Positions 1 to 6,999 of a DNA stretch of 7,555 nt are shown piece by piece (within the stretch, counting starts at the first letter, position 1; each line of letters starts with the position of its first letter). This DNA comes from Desulfobulbaceae bacterium. GTDB taxonomy: Bacteria > Desulfobacterota > Desulfobulbia > Desulfobulbales > Desulfocapsaceae. The notes beneath the pieces are model-generated. The model was not told the origin of the DNA. It did not search any database and saw only the letters and a list, made by a program, of their open reading frames with translations. Where the stretch lies: NCBI GenBank assembly GCA_030599175.1, contig JAUVON010000124.1:1-7555 (forward strand), written 5' to 3'. A program made the translations under genes and the position numbers.

Positions 1-2353
1 CTTCAGCCGCCGCTGCATTAGCCACGCCCATCCGGGTCAGACGTTTAGCCTTTTCGGTGGCGAGTTCCGGTTCTGTTGGATGTACCCAGCTGCACTGGTC
101 GCGGATATTGGCCATTTCAAAAAAATACTTATTAATTCCGGACTCTTGAAGAGTGGACATAAAGAGCGGTTCATGGGTAGATGGTGAACAGGCGGAAGTG
201 ACAATCCTGTTCAGTCGATGCTCTTTAATAATATCTTTCATCCGCTCCTGAGAATCCTGGGAGCAGGTATATAGTGGCTTATCCGTATATACCACTCCGG
301 GCAGCGTCTTTGCGTATTCCATAACGGCATCGACATCAACCACCGAGGCGATATTTGTACCGCAGTGACATATAAAAACTCCTATCCGCAACTCTTCGTC
401 CTCGCCAACCTCCCTTTCATCAGGAAGTTTTTCAGCACTTACCAGACTATCCCTGGCTTCAGCCAGACCGGCAGATGCCGCCTCGGCTGCAGCAGATGCC
501 TCAACCACCGTCTCAGGAATATCCTTTGGACCGTTTATAGCTCCACCGACAAATATTCCGGGCCGGGAAGTAGCCAGCGGACTGAAATGATCCGTAACTG
601 CAAAACCGTATTGGTCGAGTTCAATCTCCAATTTTTCGGCAAGTTTTTTTGTTGACCCGGAAACCTGCAAACCGACAGAAAGCACAACCATATCAAAAAT
701 TTCAGACTGCCTCTGGCCTGATTCATCAACGTATCTCAATTCCAGATCACCGGTTTGAGGGTCTTCAAAGACTCTGCTGACCATGGCCCGCACAAAGCGG
801 ACATTACTGTCCTGTACCCGGGCAATATAGTCGTCAAAGTTTTTGCCAAATGACCGCATATCTATATAAAAAATAGTCGGTTCAATGGATGAATCGTGCT
901 CCCGGGCAATAAAAGCCTCTTTTGTTGCATACATACAGCAGACAGAAGAGCAATAGTCTCTGTCGCATGAATGATCTCTCGACCCTACACACTGGATCCA
1001 GGCAATCTTTTTAGGATGAGCCCCATCCCCCGGCCTGATCACAGTTCCGGTGGTTGGTCCGGAGGCGGATAGAAATCGTTCAAACTCGATGGAGGTGACG
1101 ACATTTTTATACAGGCCGTAACCGAACTCGCCTCTCGTCCCGGCATCAAAAACTTCTATGCCGGGTGAAAAGATAACTGAACCTACTTTGATCTGTTTTT
1201 CACTCTCCACATGAGTGTAATGAATGGCACCCACTCCGCAGATTGACTGACAGGTTCCGCAGGCACCACTGTTCAGTTTAACACAACTCTCCTCGTCTAT
1301 GGTGGGCACACGGGGAACAGCCTGCGGATAATGGATATTTACAGGCTTTCTGCCATTCAGGTTTTCATTGAAAGTATTCAGAAGCGGCCTGGGCGGTCGG
1401 TTACTGACACTGTCTATATCAAGAAAACCAACAGGACAGACAGAGACACAGCCGCCACAAACCTGGCAGATATCAACTCCAGCCTCGATTCCCTCTTCCA
1501 CCATTTTCAGAGCACCTATTTTCATCACCTTATCACATGTGATCGCACAGAGACCACAACGGATACAGTCAGTACCCTGCCCATCGCCAAGTTCCTTACG
1601 AATGGCCAGTGAACGCTCATGCACTGCCGCCCCAATACTTTTCTCAAGCTCCGGCGCATCAGTGACTTTAATCGCTGAAAATTTTTCCGGACAGGCGACA
1701 AAGCAGGCACCACATCCGGTACATTTATCTTCGTCAATAACTGCTTTCTGTTTTTTCTCCCAGACAATGGCATCCTGCAGACAGGCGCGAAAACAGAGGC
1801 CACAGGCTGAACAGGCCTCTTCCTCAACTGCAAAGGTCCACTTATTTGATGACGAAGGGACAACCGTACCACTTCCCCTGATGCTGTTTTTCTCCTTAGC
1901 GCGCAGTTTTTTCTTTTTCTCTCCCTCAGCAACAGGTTCTGGGAAATAAGACTTATGTGTAACCGGGCAGACCAGTTCACACAGCCCACAGCCTGTGCAG
2001 CTGTCAACATCTACATATCGGGCATGGCTGACGACGGTTGCCGTGAAATTGCCGGCCTCTCCATCGAGGCTTTTTACATCGCTATGGGTAAAGAGCTCAA
2101 TATTCTTATGTCGGCCCACCTCCACAAGTTTTGGCGAAACGATACACATGGAGCAGTCATTTGTAGGAAATGTTTTGTCCAGCTGTGCCATTTTCCCGCC
2201 AATAGCAGGCGAGCTTTCCACCAGATATACCTTGATACCCGAATTGGCAAGATCCAGGGCTGACTGCATACCACTTATCCCGCCGCCAATGACCATTACA
2301 GAACCTGTTGGTTGCACGGCATTTTTTGCAGGAGTTTCCATAATAGTTGTCAT
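1..2353 (-). CDS. hdrA: HdrA-like FAD/iron-sulfur subunit, tandem HdrA fusion, 3' end outside window
   Basis: Flavin and iron-sulfur subunit of a heterodisulfide-reductase-like complex; in known HdrABC systems HdrA is the FAD electron-splitting hub. The frame is open without a stop for 784 residues and runs off the left edge. Seen: FAD-binding GGGISG at residues 23-28, the HdrA signature DCSMC at 66-70, and six cysteine motifs: C119/122/125/129, C181/184/187/191, C211/214/217/221, C263/266/269/273, C296/299/302/306 and C357/365/368/372. The HdrA motif YCSSVCCMYATKEA follows at 467-480. At about 656-758 comes what is normally the N-terminal domain of HdrA (CHCGTNI, ACSPSTHEPLF, ANIRDQCSWVH), so a second HdrA module begins inside the chain. 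The four middle cysteine motifs look like two inserted 2[4Fe-4S] ferredoxins. The ATG overlaps the hdrB stop (ATGA) and has GGAGG 7 nt upstream. HdrA-family identity is very secure; the physiological electron partners are inferred. Confidence 0.93.
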   Translation of the reverse strand, partial: MTTIMETPAKNAVQPTGSVMVIGGGISGMQSALDLANSGIKVYLVESSPAIGGKMAQLDKTFPTNDCSMCIVSPKLVEVGRHKNIELFTHSDVKSLDGEAGNFTATVVSHARYVDVDSCTGCGLCELVCPVTHKSYFPEPVAEGEKKKKLRAKEKNSIRGSGTVVPSSSNKWTFAVEEEACSACGLCFRACLQDAIVWEKKQKAVIDEDKCTGCGACFVACPEKFSAIKVTDAPELEKSIGAAVHERSLAIRKELGDGQGTDCIRCGLCAITCDKVMKIGALKMVEEGIEAGVDICQVCGGCVSVCPVGFLDIDSVSNRPPRPLLNTFNENLNGRKPVNIHYPQAVPRVPTIDEESCVKLNSGACGTCQSICGVGAIHYTHVESEKQIKVGSVIFSPGIEVFDAGTRGEFGYGLYKNVVTSIEFERFLSASGPTTGTVIRPGDGAHPKKIAWIQCVGSRDHSCDRDYCSSVCCMYATKEAFIAREHDSSIEPTIFYIDMRSFGKNFDDYIARVQDSNVRFVRAMVSRVFEDPQTGDLELRYVDESGQRQSEIFDMVVLSVGLQVSGSTKKLAEKLEIELDQYGFAVTDHFSPLATSRPGIFVGGAINGPKDIPETVVEASAAAEAASAGLAEARDSLVSAEKLPDEREVGEDEELRIGVFICHCGTNIASVVDVDAVMEYAKTLPGVVYTDKPLYTCSQDSQERMKDIIKEHRLNRIVTSACSPSTHEPLFMSTLQESGINKYFFEMANIRDQCSWVHPTEPELATEKAKRLTRMGVANAAAAE

Positions 2354-3207
2354 ACCGAATCCTCCGTAGCCGTGGAATCAAAATGTTGAGTGACGACATC
2401 CGGTGAAACAAGGTGTACCTTCTGCTGTTTCTTAGGATATTTGCCCTCTATTGCCGCTATAATCAGCTCCGTTGCAAAAAAAACAGGAAGATCATCCTTC
2501 CCACCGAGATCCAGTTGCCGACTTTCCATATTTGCCTGGCACATGGGACAATCTGTCACCATGGCCGTTGCTCCGGCTCTTTTAGCTGCAACTGCAATAT
2601 CACCCACAAGTTTTCTCGCAATATCAGGTCTTGCCATTGTCAGACTGCCGGAACAGCACTCTGTCCGGTGTGACCAGTTAACCGGCTTTGCTCCGAGAGC
2701 CTCAATGATGCATTCAAGGTTGACAGGCATCTCCCAATTAGGAGCGCCGGTGATGTGAGGATGGCGAAGTGAAAGGCAGCCGTAGTAACAGGCTACAGGA
2801 AGCCCTGACAACGGCTGACTCACCTTGTCTCTTATTTTCTCCAGGATTTCAGGTCTGGCCAGAAAAGTGGAGATATGAACTATCTCGAACTCAGGTACAG
2901 AACCGACGATATCCCAGTGTACCGGATTGTCCCGCATTTCCTTGTCTGCTGCCCGCAGCCTTTGAAAACAAGCAGCACAGGGCACCAGGATATCATGGCC
3001 TGAACCTGTGACCTGCAACAGGTTCCGCAGAGGAAGCCGTATTCCCACCTCGTGATCGGTCATATGGGCAGACGAGGCACCGCAGCAGTTCCAGTCCGGA
3101 ATATCAACCAGTTCAACGCCCAGATGTGTGCAGAGTTCCCTTACGGACTGATCGTAATCGAGCGCCGTTCCTTCAAGAGAACAGCCGGGATAATATGAGA
3201 GTTTCAT
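2350..3207 (-). CDS. hdrB: HdrB-like subunit with two CCG domains
   Basis: Catalytic-type subunit of the HdrABC module. In methanogens HdrB carries two noncubane [4Fe-4S] clusters that reduce the CoM-S-S-CoB heterodisulfide; bacteria lack that substrate, so the disulfide or other acceptor here is unknown. The 285-residue length is normal. Both cysteine-rich CCG motifs look complete: C9, C41-C42, C77/C80 in the first and C144, C184-C185, C220/C223 in the second. Spacing fits the CX31-39CCX33-36CXXC pattern. The second motif reads CCSGS rather than CCG, a small deviation that keeps the cysteines. The ATG overlaps the hdrC stop by 4 nt and has AAGGAG upstream, and the stop overlaps the hdrA start by 4 nt, so the three hdr genes are probably translationally coupled. 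Confidence 0.94.
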   Translation of the reverse strand: MKLSYYPGCSLEGTALDYDQSVRELCTHLGVELVDIPDWNCCGASSAHMTDHEVGIRLPLRNLLQVTGSGHDILVPCAACFQRLRAADKEMRDNPVHWDIVGSVPEFEIVHISTFLARPEILEKIRDKVSQPLSGLPVACYYGCLSLRHPHITGAPNWEMPVNLECIIEALGAKPVNWSHRTECCSGSLTMARPDIARKLVGDIAVAAKRAGATAMVTDCPMCQANMESRQLDLGGKDDLPVFFATELIIAAIEGKYPKKQQKVHLVSPDVVTQHFDSTATEDSV

Positions 3208-3767
3208 CTGTCATACTCCTTGCCCTTGCCGGAAAAAATCTGCTTCATATCAGATTTTCCTTTTATTGAATGTGGTGTAAGTTTCAGTTTGCCTTTAAGA
3301 AACATGTTAAGCCCAAGCTTCATATCACCGAGCAGATCCCTTGAATTGATCTTATAGCCGGCTATCATACCTATCTCATAGGCTCGCCCCCAATGACTGA
3401 TTGAGCCCAGAAAGGCTTTATGAAAAAGAGGCACTCTCGGTTCCGCCGGAGTAACGCCTTTTCGCAGGGCAATTTCCCTTAAAACATCCATCAGACCGGC
3501 AATTTCAATATCATTTGGGCATCGTGTGGCACATGTTTCACAGGCAGCACAGAGCCAGATAGTATGACAGTTTAACAGTGGTTCTTCCATACCATAGGTA
3601 GCAAGTCGAACCACTTCCATGACATTCAGGTCAAAGAATTCCCCAATCGGACAACCTGCCGAACATCGGCCGCATTGGTAGCAGGCCTGTACATCGACAT
3701 CCCTTTCCTTCAGTTTATTGAGGAATTTTTTATTCCGATCCTCTGGCGAAATGGTAATGTTATTCAT
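3204..3767 (-). CDS. hdrC: HdrC-like 2[4Fe-4S] ferredoxin subunit
   Basis: Electron-relay subunit that links HdrA to HdrB. The 187-residue protein has two complete [4Fe-4S] motifs: C29/C32/C35/C39 (CYQCGRCSAGCP) and C73/C76/C79/C83 (CAACETCATRCP), with the helical region between and after them typical of HdrC. There is no membrane segment, which argues for the soluble HdrC type rather than the membrane-bound HdrE-linked form. The ATG lies 8 nt inside the end of the upstream kinase gene and is preceded by GGAG at a 6-nt spacing, so its translation is likely coupled to that of the kinase. The stop overlaps the hdrB start. Family assignment is secure; the specific partner complex is inferred from metF and the neighbouring hdr genes. 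Confidence 0.93.
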   Translation of the reverse strand: MNNITISPEDRNKKFLNKLKERDVDVQACYQCGRCSAGCPIGEFFDLNVMEVVRLATYGMEEPLLNCHTIWLCAACETCATRCPNDIEIAGLMDVLREIALRKGVTPAEPRVPLFHKAFLGSISHWGRAYEIGMIAGYKINSRDLLGDMKLGLNMFLKGKLKLTPHSIKGKSDMKQIFSGKGKEYDR

Positions 3768-5358
3768 TATTTTCTCCAGTCAATGTCTCCATAACAGCAG
3801 GAAAACGGAGAGTAAAGGTGGTACCCGATCCGGGTGAAGACTGAACCCTGATGCTTCCCTTATGTTCTTTAACGATCGCATAGGAGACAGATAAACCTAA
3901 TCCTGTCCCCTCTCCTGTTGCCTTTGTGGTAAAAAATGGATCAAAAATTTTCTCCAGCAGTTCGTTCTCAATCCCCGGCCCGGAATCTGTAATCAATATC
4001 TCGTTGATATCCTGGTTTGCTCTGCACCTGCTGATTATCTTGATGCGACCATGTCCATCCATAGCCTGAGCCGCATTAACGATGATATTCATCACCACCT
4101 GGTTCAGCCTTATGGCATTGCCGTAAATGGGGGGCAGTTTTTCTGCCAGATCCATGGAAACGGTGATGTTGTGGAAGATAGGTTGATGCTGCAGGACGGT
4201 GATGGTTTTATGAATCACATCATTGAGTTCAACCAGATCCATCTCGTAGGTAGTCTGATGTGAAAATTCCAGAAGATCAGCAACGATAACTTTGCACCGC
4301 TCCGCCTCCTGGATTATAGTCTGCAGATCTTCGTTTAACTCATGATCCTCTCCCAACTCTTCCTGGATCAGGTTGGCATAAAGCATTATACCGGACATGG
4401 GGTTATTTATTTCATGGGCAACACCGGCTGCAAGGCGCCCCAGCCCCGCCATCTTTTCAGACTGCATCAGCATATTGTGAGTCTGCTCAAGATCTTCTTC
4501 AATCTGCTGCATGGCTCGCAGATCCGTAAACAGCCCAAAAGTTGCAATTTCCTTTTCTTTATCGTAAATAATGCCGCCGGAAAAACTCACAGGGATATCG
4601 CGTCCATCCTTATGCTTTACAACCAGCTTGTGACGAAGCAGTCTCCCTTTACCGCCAAAATCATCACTGCGCATCTGTTTGATCAGCTCAAATGCCACCC
4701 CTTCCTGATAGAGACCGGTGACATGCAGACGTGGTCTGGTTTCCTCCTCGTTATACTTCAACAGCGAGTGCGCACTTTTATATCTGGTTTCCTCCTCGTT
4801 ATACCCCAACAGCGAGTGCGCACTTTTATTAAAGAGCATAATATTACCCTCCATATCCGCGGCAATTATACCATCAACTGAGGACTCTATAAGATTATGA
4901 AAAAAAGCGTTCCGTCTCCTCAGCTTGCCTTCAAGTTTTTTTTGCTGGGTAATATCAATTAGATACAGCAGATAGTAGTCAGGAAATGCTGGTGGGTAAA
5001 CAATCACCGCATTCAGGATGCAACGATCCCCGTCCTCTATTATTTCAATCTCATGCCTGATTTCCGGCTTGTTCTTGCTATCAGGTGAGTCAAAATATTC
5101 TATGATGCTGTCGAAGAGCCTGCCGTTATTGTTGCCTAGAACAGCTTGCAGAGATTTCCCTTCAAAATCGCTATTGGGAATTGCCAGAAATCGTATTGCT
5201 GCAGGGTTGGCATGAATTATCAGATGAGTAAGGCTGACAACCACAATCCCGTTCGGAGTTCCTTCCAGGATTGTGTGCAGATAATGATATGGCCCCAGTT
5301 CTGCTGCAATTTCACCTGGATCCCTGTTGGCCGTTGACAGAACAGATGCAATTCTCAC
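3760..5358 (-). CDS. Soluble two-PAS sensor histidine kinase (NtrB-like), with in-frame 16-residue duplication
   Basis: Sensor kinase of 532 residues. PAS domain 1 spans about 28-138 and PAS domain 2 about 153-282. The dimerisation/phosphoacceptor domain has the H-box GVAHEINNP with H315 as the phosphorylated histidine. The ATPase domain shows the N-box (N424, N428), G1 DSGPG at 458-462, FDPFFTTK at 472-479 and G2 GTGLGL at 484-489. No transmembrane segment or signal peptide is seen, so it should sense a cytoplasmic cue. Residues 179-194 and 195-210 are near-identical copies (SAHSLLGYNEEETR / SAHSLLKYNEEETR) inside PAS 2. The start is an unusual GTG without a visible Shine-Dalgarno, 6 nt after the metF stop and in the same frame; no ATG occurs until residue 169. 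It is embedded between metF and hdrC, with an 8-nt overlap into hdrC. No receiver gene adjoins it; the target is unknown. Confidence 0.95.
   Translation of the reverse strand: MRIASVLSTANRDPGEIAAELGPYHYLHTILEGTPNGIVVVSLTHLIIHANPAAIRFLAIPNSDFEGKSLQAVLGNNNGRLFDSIIEYFDSPDSKNKPEIRHEIEIIEDGDRCILNAVIVYPPAFPDYYLLYLIDITQQKKLEGKLRRRNAFFHNLIESSVDGIIAADMEGNIMLFNKSAHSLLGYNEEETRYKSAHSLLKYNEEETRPRLHVTGLYQEGVAFELIKQMRSDDFGGKGRLLRHKLVVKHKDGRDIPVSFSGGIIYDKEKEIATFGLFTDLRAMQQIEEDLEQTHNMLMQSEKMAGLGRLAAGVAHEINNPMSGIMLYANLIQEELGEDHELNEDLQTIIQEAERCKVIVADLLEFSHQTTYEMDLVELNDVIHKTITVLQHQPIFHNITVSMDLAEKLPPIYGNAIRLNQVVMNIIVNAAQAMDGHGRIKIISRCRANQDINEILITDSGPGIENELLEKIFDPFFTTKATGEGTGLGLSVSYAIVKEHKGSIRVQSSPGSGTTFTLRFPAVMETLTGENNE
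4736..4831. repeat. Two tandem copies of a 48-bp unit inside the kinase gene
   Basis: Copies at 4736-4783 and 4784-4831 start identically (CTGGTTTCCTCCTCGTTATA) and differ only at two adjacent bases (TT versus CC near unit position 22-23) and in the last bases. The unit is 16 codons, so the kinase frame is kept. The near identity points to a recent slippage or unequal-crossover duplication. Confidence 0.95.
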
Positions 5359-5364
5359 GGCTGT

Positions 5365-6243
5365 CTACCGTTCAATGAGATCCAGGAATTCCGGTAATCT
5401 ACCTTTCCAGCCAATTGCGAGAAGTACGATACCGTCACCGAGTGCGGACAACTCCTCCATAAAATCAGCTGCAACCTGCATTCCTGCGTCTTTTTTTACA
5501 GGAGCCTGCATCATTTTTTTCAAAAATTCCTGGGGAATTGAAGGGGCACCAGTCAGATTATTGAGGTACCTTATCATGGTCACCGATTTCAAAAACATGA
5601 GCGAGGAATAGAGTTTTATTCCCGTCTTTTCTGCAAAGGGAACAAACTGCTCTACTATATTGATGTCATAAGTTGGCCCGAGAGTAACCGATGTCACCCC
5701 GTAATCCCCGAGCTGCATGAAATATTCAGCCCGTTCCCGATTGAAATTGACATCATCGGAAAGTTCCATGGAAACACCTATTTCAAAATCGGTGCCACCG
5801 TCAAGTGGCTCTCCGGCAAGGTCTTTCCCGCTGTTTAAAGCTGCAACACACTGCAACATGGAGATTAGATCGAGATCCCCACTGGTCCTGGCCACAGGCT
5901 GATCACCCTCAGCCGGATCGTGCCCTTCCTTGATTACAATTTTTTTTATGCCAAGGGCGGCAGCCGAAAGAAGATCGGCTTGAAATGATATTCGGTTTCG
6001 ATCTCTACCGGTTATGATCATTATCGGATCAATAGTTTTATCCATTAATGCCAGGCATGGAGCGATCGGTGACATACGCATGATCGCATGTTCACTGTCG
6101 GTCACTCTGACACTATCGACCCGCCCTCTTACCTTGAGGGCCGTATCGAGAAAACCTGCCAGATTTGCTCCTTTTGGCGGATCGATCTCAGCTATCAGAG
6201 AATAACTGTTTGTGGAATTGGAGTTTTGATGTGCTGCGTCCAT
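5365..6243 (-). CDS. metF: Methylenetetrahydrofolate reductase (MetF family)
   Basis: Interconverts 5,10-methylene-THF and 5-methyl-THF, a step of the methyl branch of the Wood-Ljungdahl pathway and of methionine synthesis. The 292 residues match the usual single TIM-barrel length. Seen: N-terminal AEIDPPKG with E19 at the position of the catalytic glutamate, the strand DSVRVTDS, the signature ITGRDRNRISFQADLLSAAALGI at 77-99 (shown by key residues R80, D81, R82, N83, Q88), and the C-terminal LLAIGWKGRLPEFL. The usual TGD after the signature is replaced by KEGHD. The ATG has a strong AGGAGG 4 nt upstream. Linkage to hdrCBA suggests a MetF that takes electrons from an Hdr module, as in Moorella thermoacetica MetFV-HdrABC-MvhD; neither metV nor mvhD is visible here and they may lie beyond the left edge. 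Family certain, electron donor inferred. Confidence 0.93.
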   Translation of the reverse strand: MDAAHQNSNSTNSYSLIAEIDPPKGANLAGFLDTALKVRGRVDSVRVTDSEHAIMRMSPIAPCLALMDKTIDPIMIITGRDRNRISFQADLLSAAALGIKKIVIKEGHDPAEGDQPVARTSGDLDLISMLQCVAALNSGKDLAGEPLDGGTDFEIGVSMELSDDVNFNRERAEYFMQLGDYGVTSVTLGPTYDINIVEQFVPFAEKTGIKLYSSLMFLKSVTMIRYLNNLTGAPSIPQEFLKKMMQAPVKKDAGMQVAADFMEELSALGDGIVLLAIGWKGRLPEFLDLIER

Positions 6244-6310
6244 TGAACCTCCTGTAAGATTTATAATGAGTAACTGCTATTCTCAGGGGGGTGTGGAACC
6301 GATGCGCATA

Positions 6311-6351
6311 GATAGTATTTCCGGCCAACTTCTCCTTCTCGACCAACTATC
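6311..6351 (-). promoter_or_regulatory. Hairpin in the predicted metF leader
   Basis: On the minus strand GATAGT (6351-6346) pairs perfectly with ACTATC (6316-6311), and inside it GGTC pairs with GGCC (one G-U), leaving a purine-rich loop GAGAAGGAGAAG. The stem would begin at or next to the transcript start predicted from the promoter at 6358-6386. No known riboswitch class was recognised; it could stabilise the 5' end or be a protein site. Confidence 0.35.
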
Positions 6352-6357
6352 AATTTT

Positions 6358-6386
6358 ATTTAACAAACTATTCAAAACATTTTCAA
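6358..6386 (-). promoter_or_regulatory. Candidate sigma-70 promoter for the metF-kinase-hdrCBA operon
   Basis: On the minus strand TTGAAA (6386-6381), a 17-bp spacer and TTAAAT (6363-6358) give a plausible -35/-10 pair in AT-rich DNA, about 108 nt before the metF start codon. The -35 matches five of six consensus bases and the -10 four of six. AT-rich sequence makes chance matches likely. Confidence 0.33.
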
Positions 6387-6471
6387 GATAAAAATTATCT
6401 ACAGCAGAATTCGTACAATACCCATAACAAGTCAATTAGTTAGGATTTGATTCTGTTTACTCAATTTTACC

Positions 6472-6546
6472 CAGTAATGTCCGGTTAGAAAATTGCAACA
6501 TGTATCGTATGGCCTTGTGGGTTGATTTCTTAACCGGACACTACTG
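6472..6546. mobile_element. 75-bp MITE-like element with 9-bp target duplication
   Basis: Ends are inverted repeats: CAGTAATGTCCGGTTAG at the left and TTAACCGGACACTACTG at the right (15 of 17 positions agree; similarity continues to about 23 bp). The element is bounded on both sides by the direct repeat AATTTTACC (6463-6471 and 6547-6555), the footprint expected of transposase insertion. It has no coding capacity, so it would be a non-autonomous derivative or deletion remnant of an insertion sequence. A 9-bp duplication is compatible with several families, including IS4-like; the family is not established here. Confidence 0.8.
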
Positions 6547-6661
6547 AATTTTACCGGTTTTAAACCGTTTTTCATGGTACGTTTATGCTGTATTATCCGA
6601 AAGTCATGAGTTATCCGGAAGAAAATGGATTCGGAGAGATGTTACCACAAAAAAGAGAAAA

Positions 6662-6874
6662 TCAAGTTCCAGACGGATCATTTGCCATGGAAACACGATT
6701 ATCATCATCCAACCCTGAAATCTTCTTTGTCATAAACCAGATCACACAGGATGAACGATATTTACAGTATATTTCAGGATCTCTGCATTCAAGACACTCC
6801 TCACAGAGATAAATATTATGCTTTCGACACACATAGTTGGTTTCACGATCAGGATGATTGACACATGTTCCCAT
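6662..6874 (-). CDS. Small Cys/His-rich zinc-finger-like (B-box-type) protein
   Basis: A 70-residue protein whose N-terminal two thirds are dominated by likely metal ligands: C4, H7, C16, H19, C24, C27, C30, C37 and C43. The order C-x2-H-x8-C-x2-H-x4-C-x2-C resembles a B-box zinc finger; the later cysteines (CRDPEIYCKYRSSC) could complete a second site. The C-terminal 20 residues are polar and look disordered. The ATG has AGGAG at a 9-nt spacing. No membrane segment is seen. It lies 418 bp upstream of metF on the same strand, separated by a MITE-like insertion and the putative metF promoter, and is divergent from the PAS gene at 7441. The non-random ligand pattern and good ribosome site support a real gene; the function is unknown, with metal binding or a protein-protein adaptor role possible. 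Confidence 0.77.
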   Translation of the reverse strand: MGTCVNHPDRETNYVCRKHNIYLCEECLECRDPEIYCKYRSSCVIWFMTKKISGLDDDNRVSMANDPSGT

Positions 6875-6940
6875 ATTCCATTTCTCCTATAGACCTCTGA
6901 TGATCATTTATATTAGCCAAAACATTTGTACACATTGTTA

Positions 6941-6957
6941 CTCAAGTTCCATGCCAG
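6941..6957 (-). promoter_or_regulatory. Possible sigma-54 promoter upstream of the small Cys-rich gene
   Basis: On the minus strand CTGGCATGGAACTTGAG fits the -24/-12 pattern YTGGCACGRNNNTTGCW at all but three fixed positions, with the -24 GG intact. The -12 dinucleotide is GA instead of GC, a serious weakness. A start near 6930 would leave a leader of about 55 nt before the ATG at 6874. Confidence 0.28.
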
Positions 6958-6999
6958 ACAGACAACAATCTATAATTGACTGCTATCTCATATATTTTT

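Noticed and set aside
1368..1949. Open plus-strand frame of 193 codons
   Set aside because: It is antisense to hdrA; its translation has no domain signature, whereas the minus strand encodes clear ferredoxin motifs over the same bases.
1525..2411. Several short minus-strand frames suggesting hdrA might be frameshifted
   Set aside because: Translating the correct frame from 2353 gives uninterrupted HdrA sequence to the window edge; the short frames are out-of-register shadows.
4342..4881. Open plus-strand frame of 179 codons
   Set aside because: It is the antisense shadow of the kinase PAS/H-box region and simply carries the reverse of its 48-bp duplication.
6405..6433. Minus-strand TTGACT as -35 of a metF promoter
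   Set aside because: No acceptable -10 hexamer lies 16-18 bp downstream; TATTGT is only 9 bp away.
6553..6572. CGGTTTTAAACCG followed by TTTTT as an intrinsic terminator
   Set aside because: The dyad leaves almost no loop, the usable stem is about four base pairs, and on the plus strand no gene ends here; for the minus-strand gene there is no T-tract.
6585..6812. 75-codon plus-strand frame
   Set aside because: It overlaps the Cys-rich gene in antisense, has no good ribosome site and no recognisable composition or motif.
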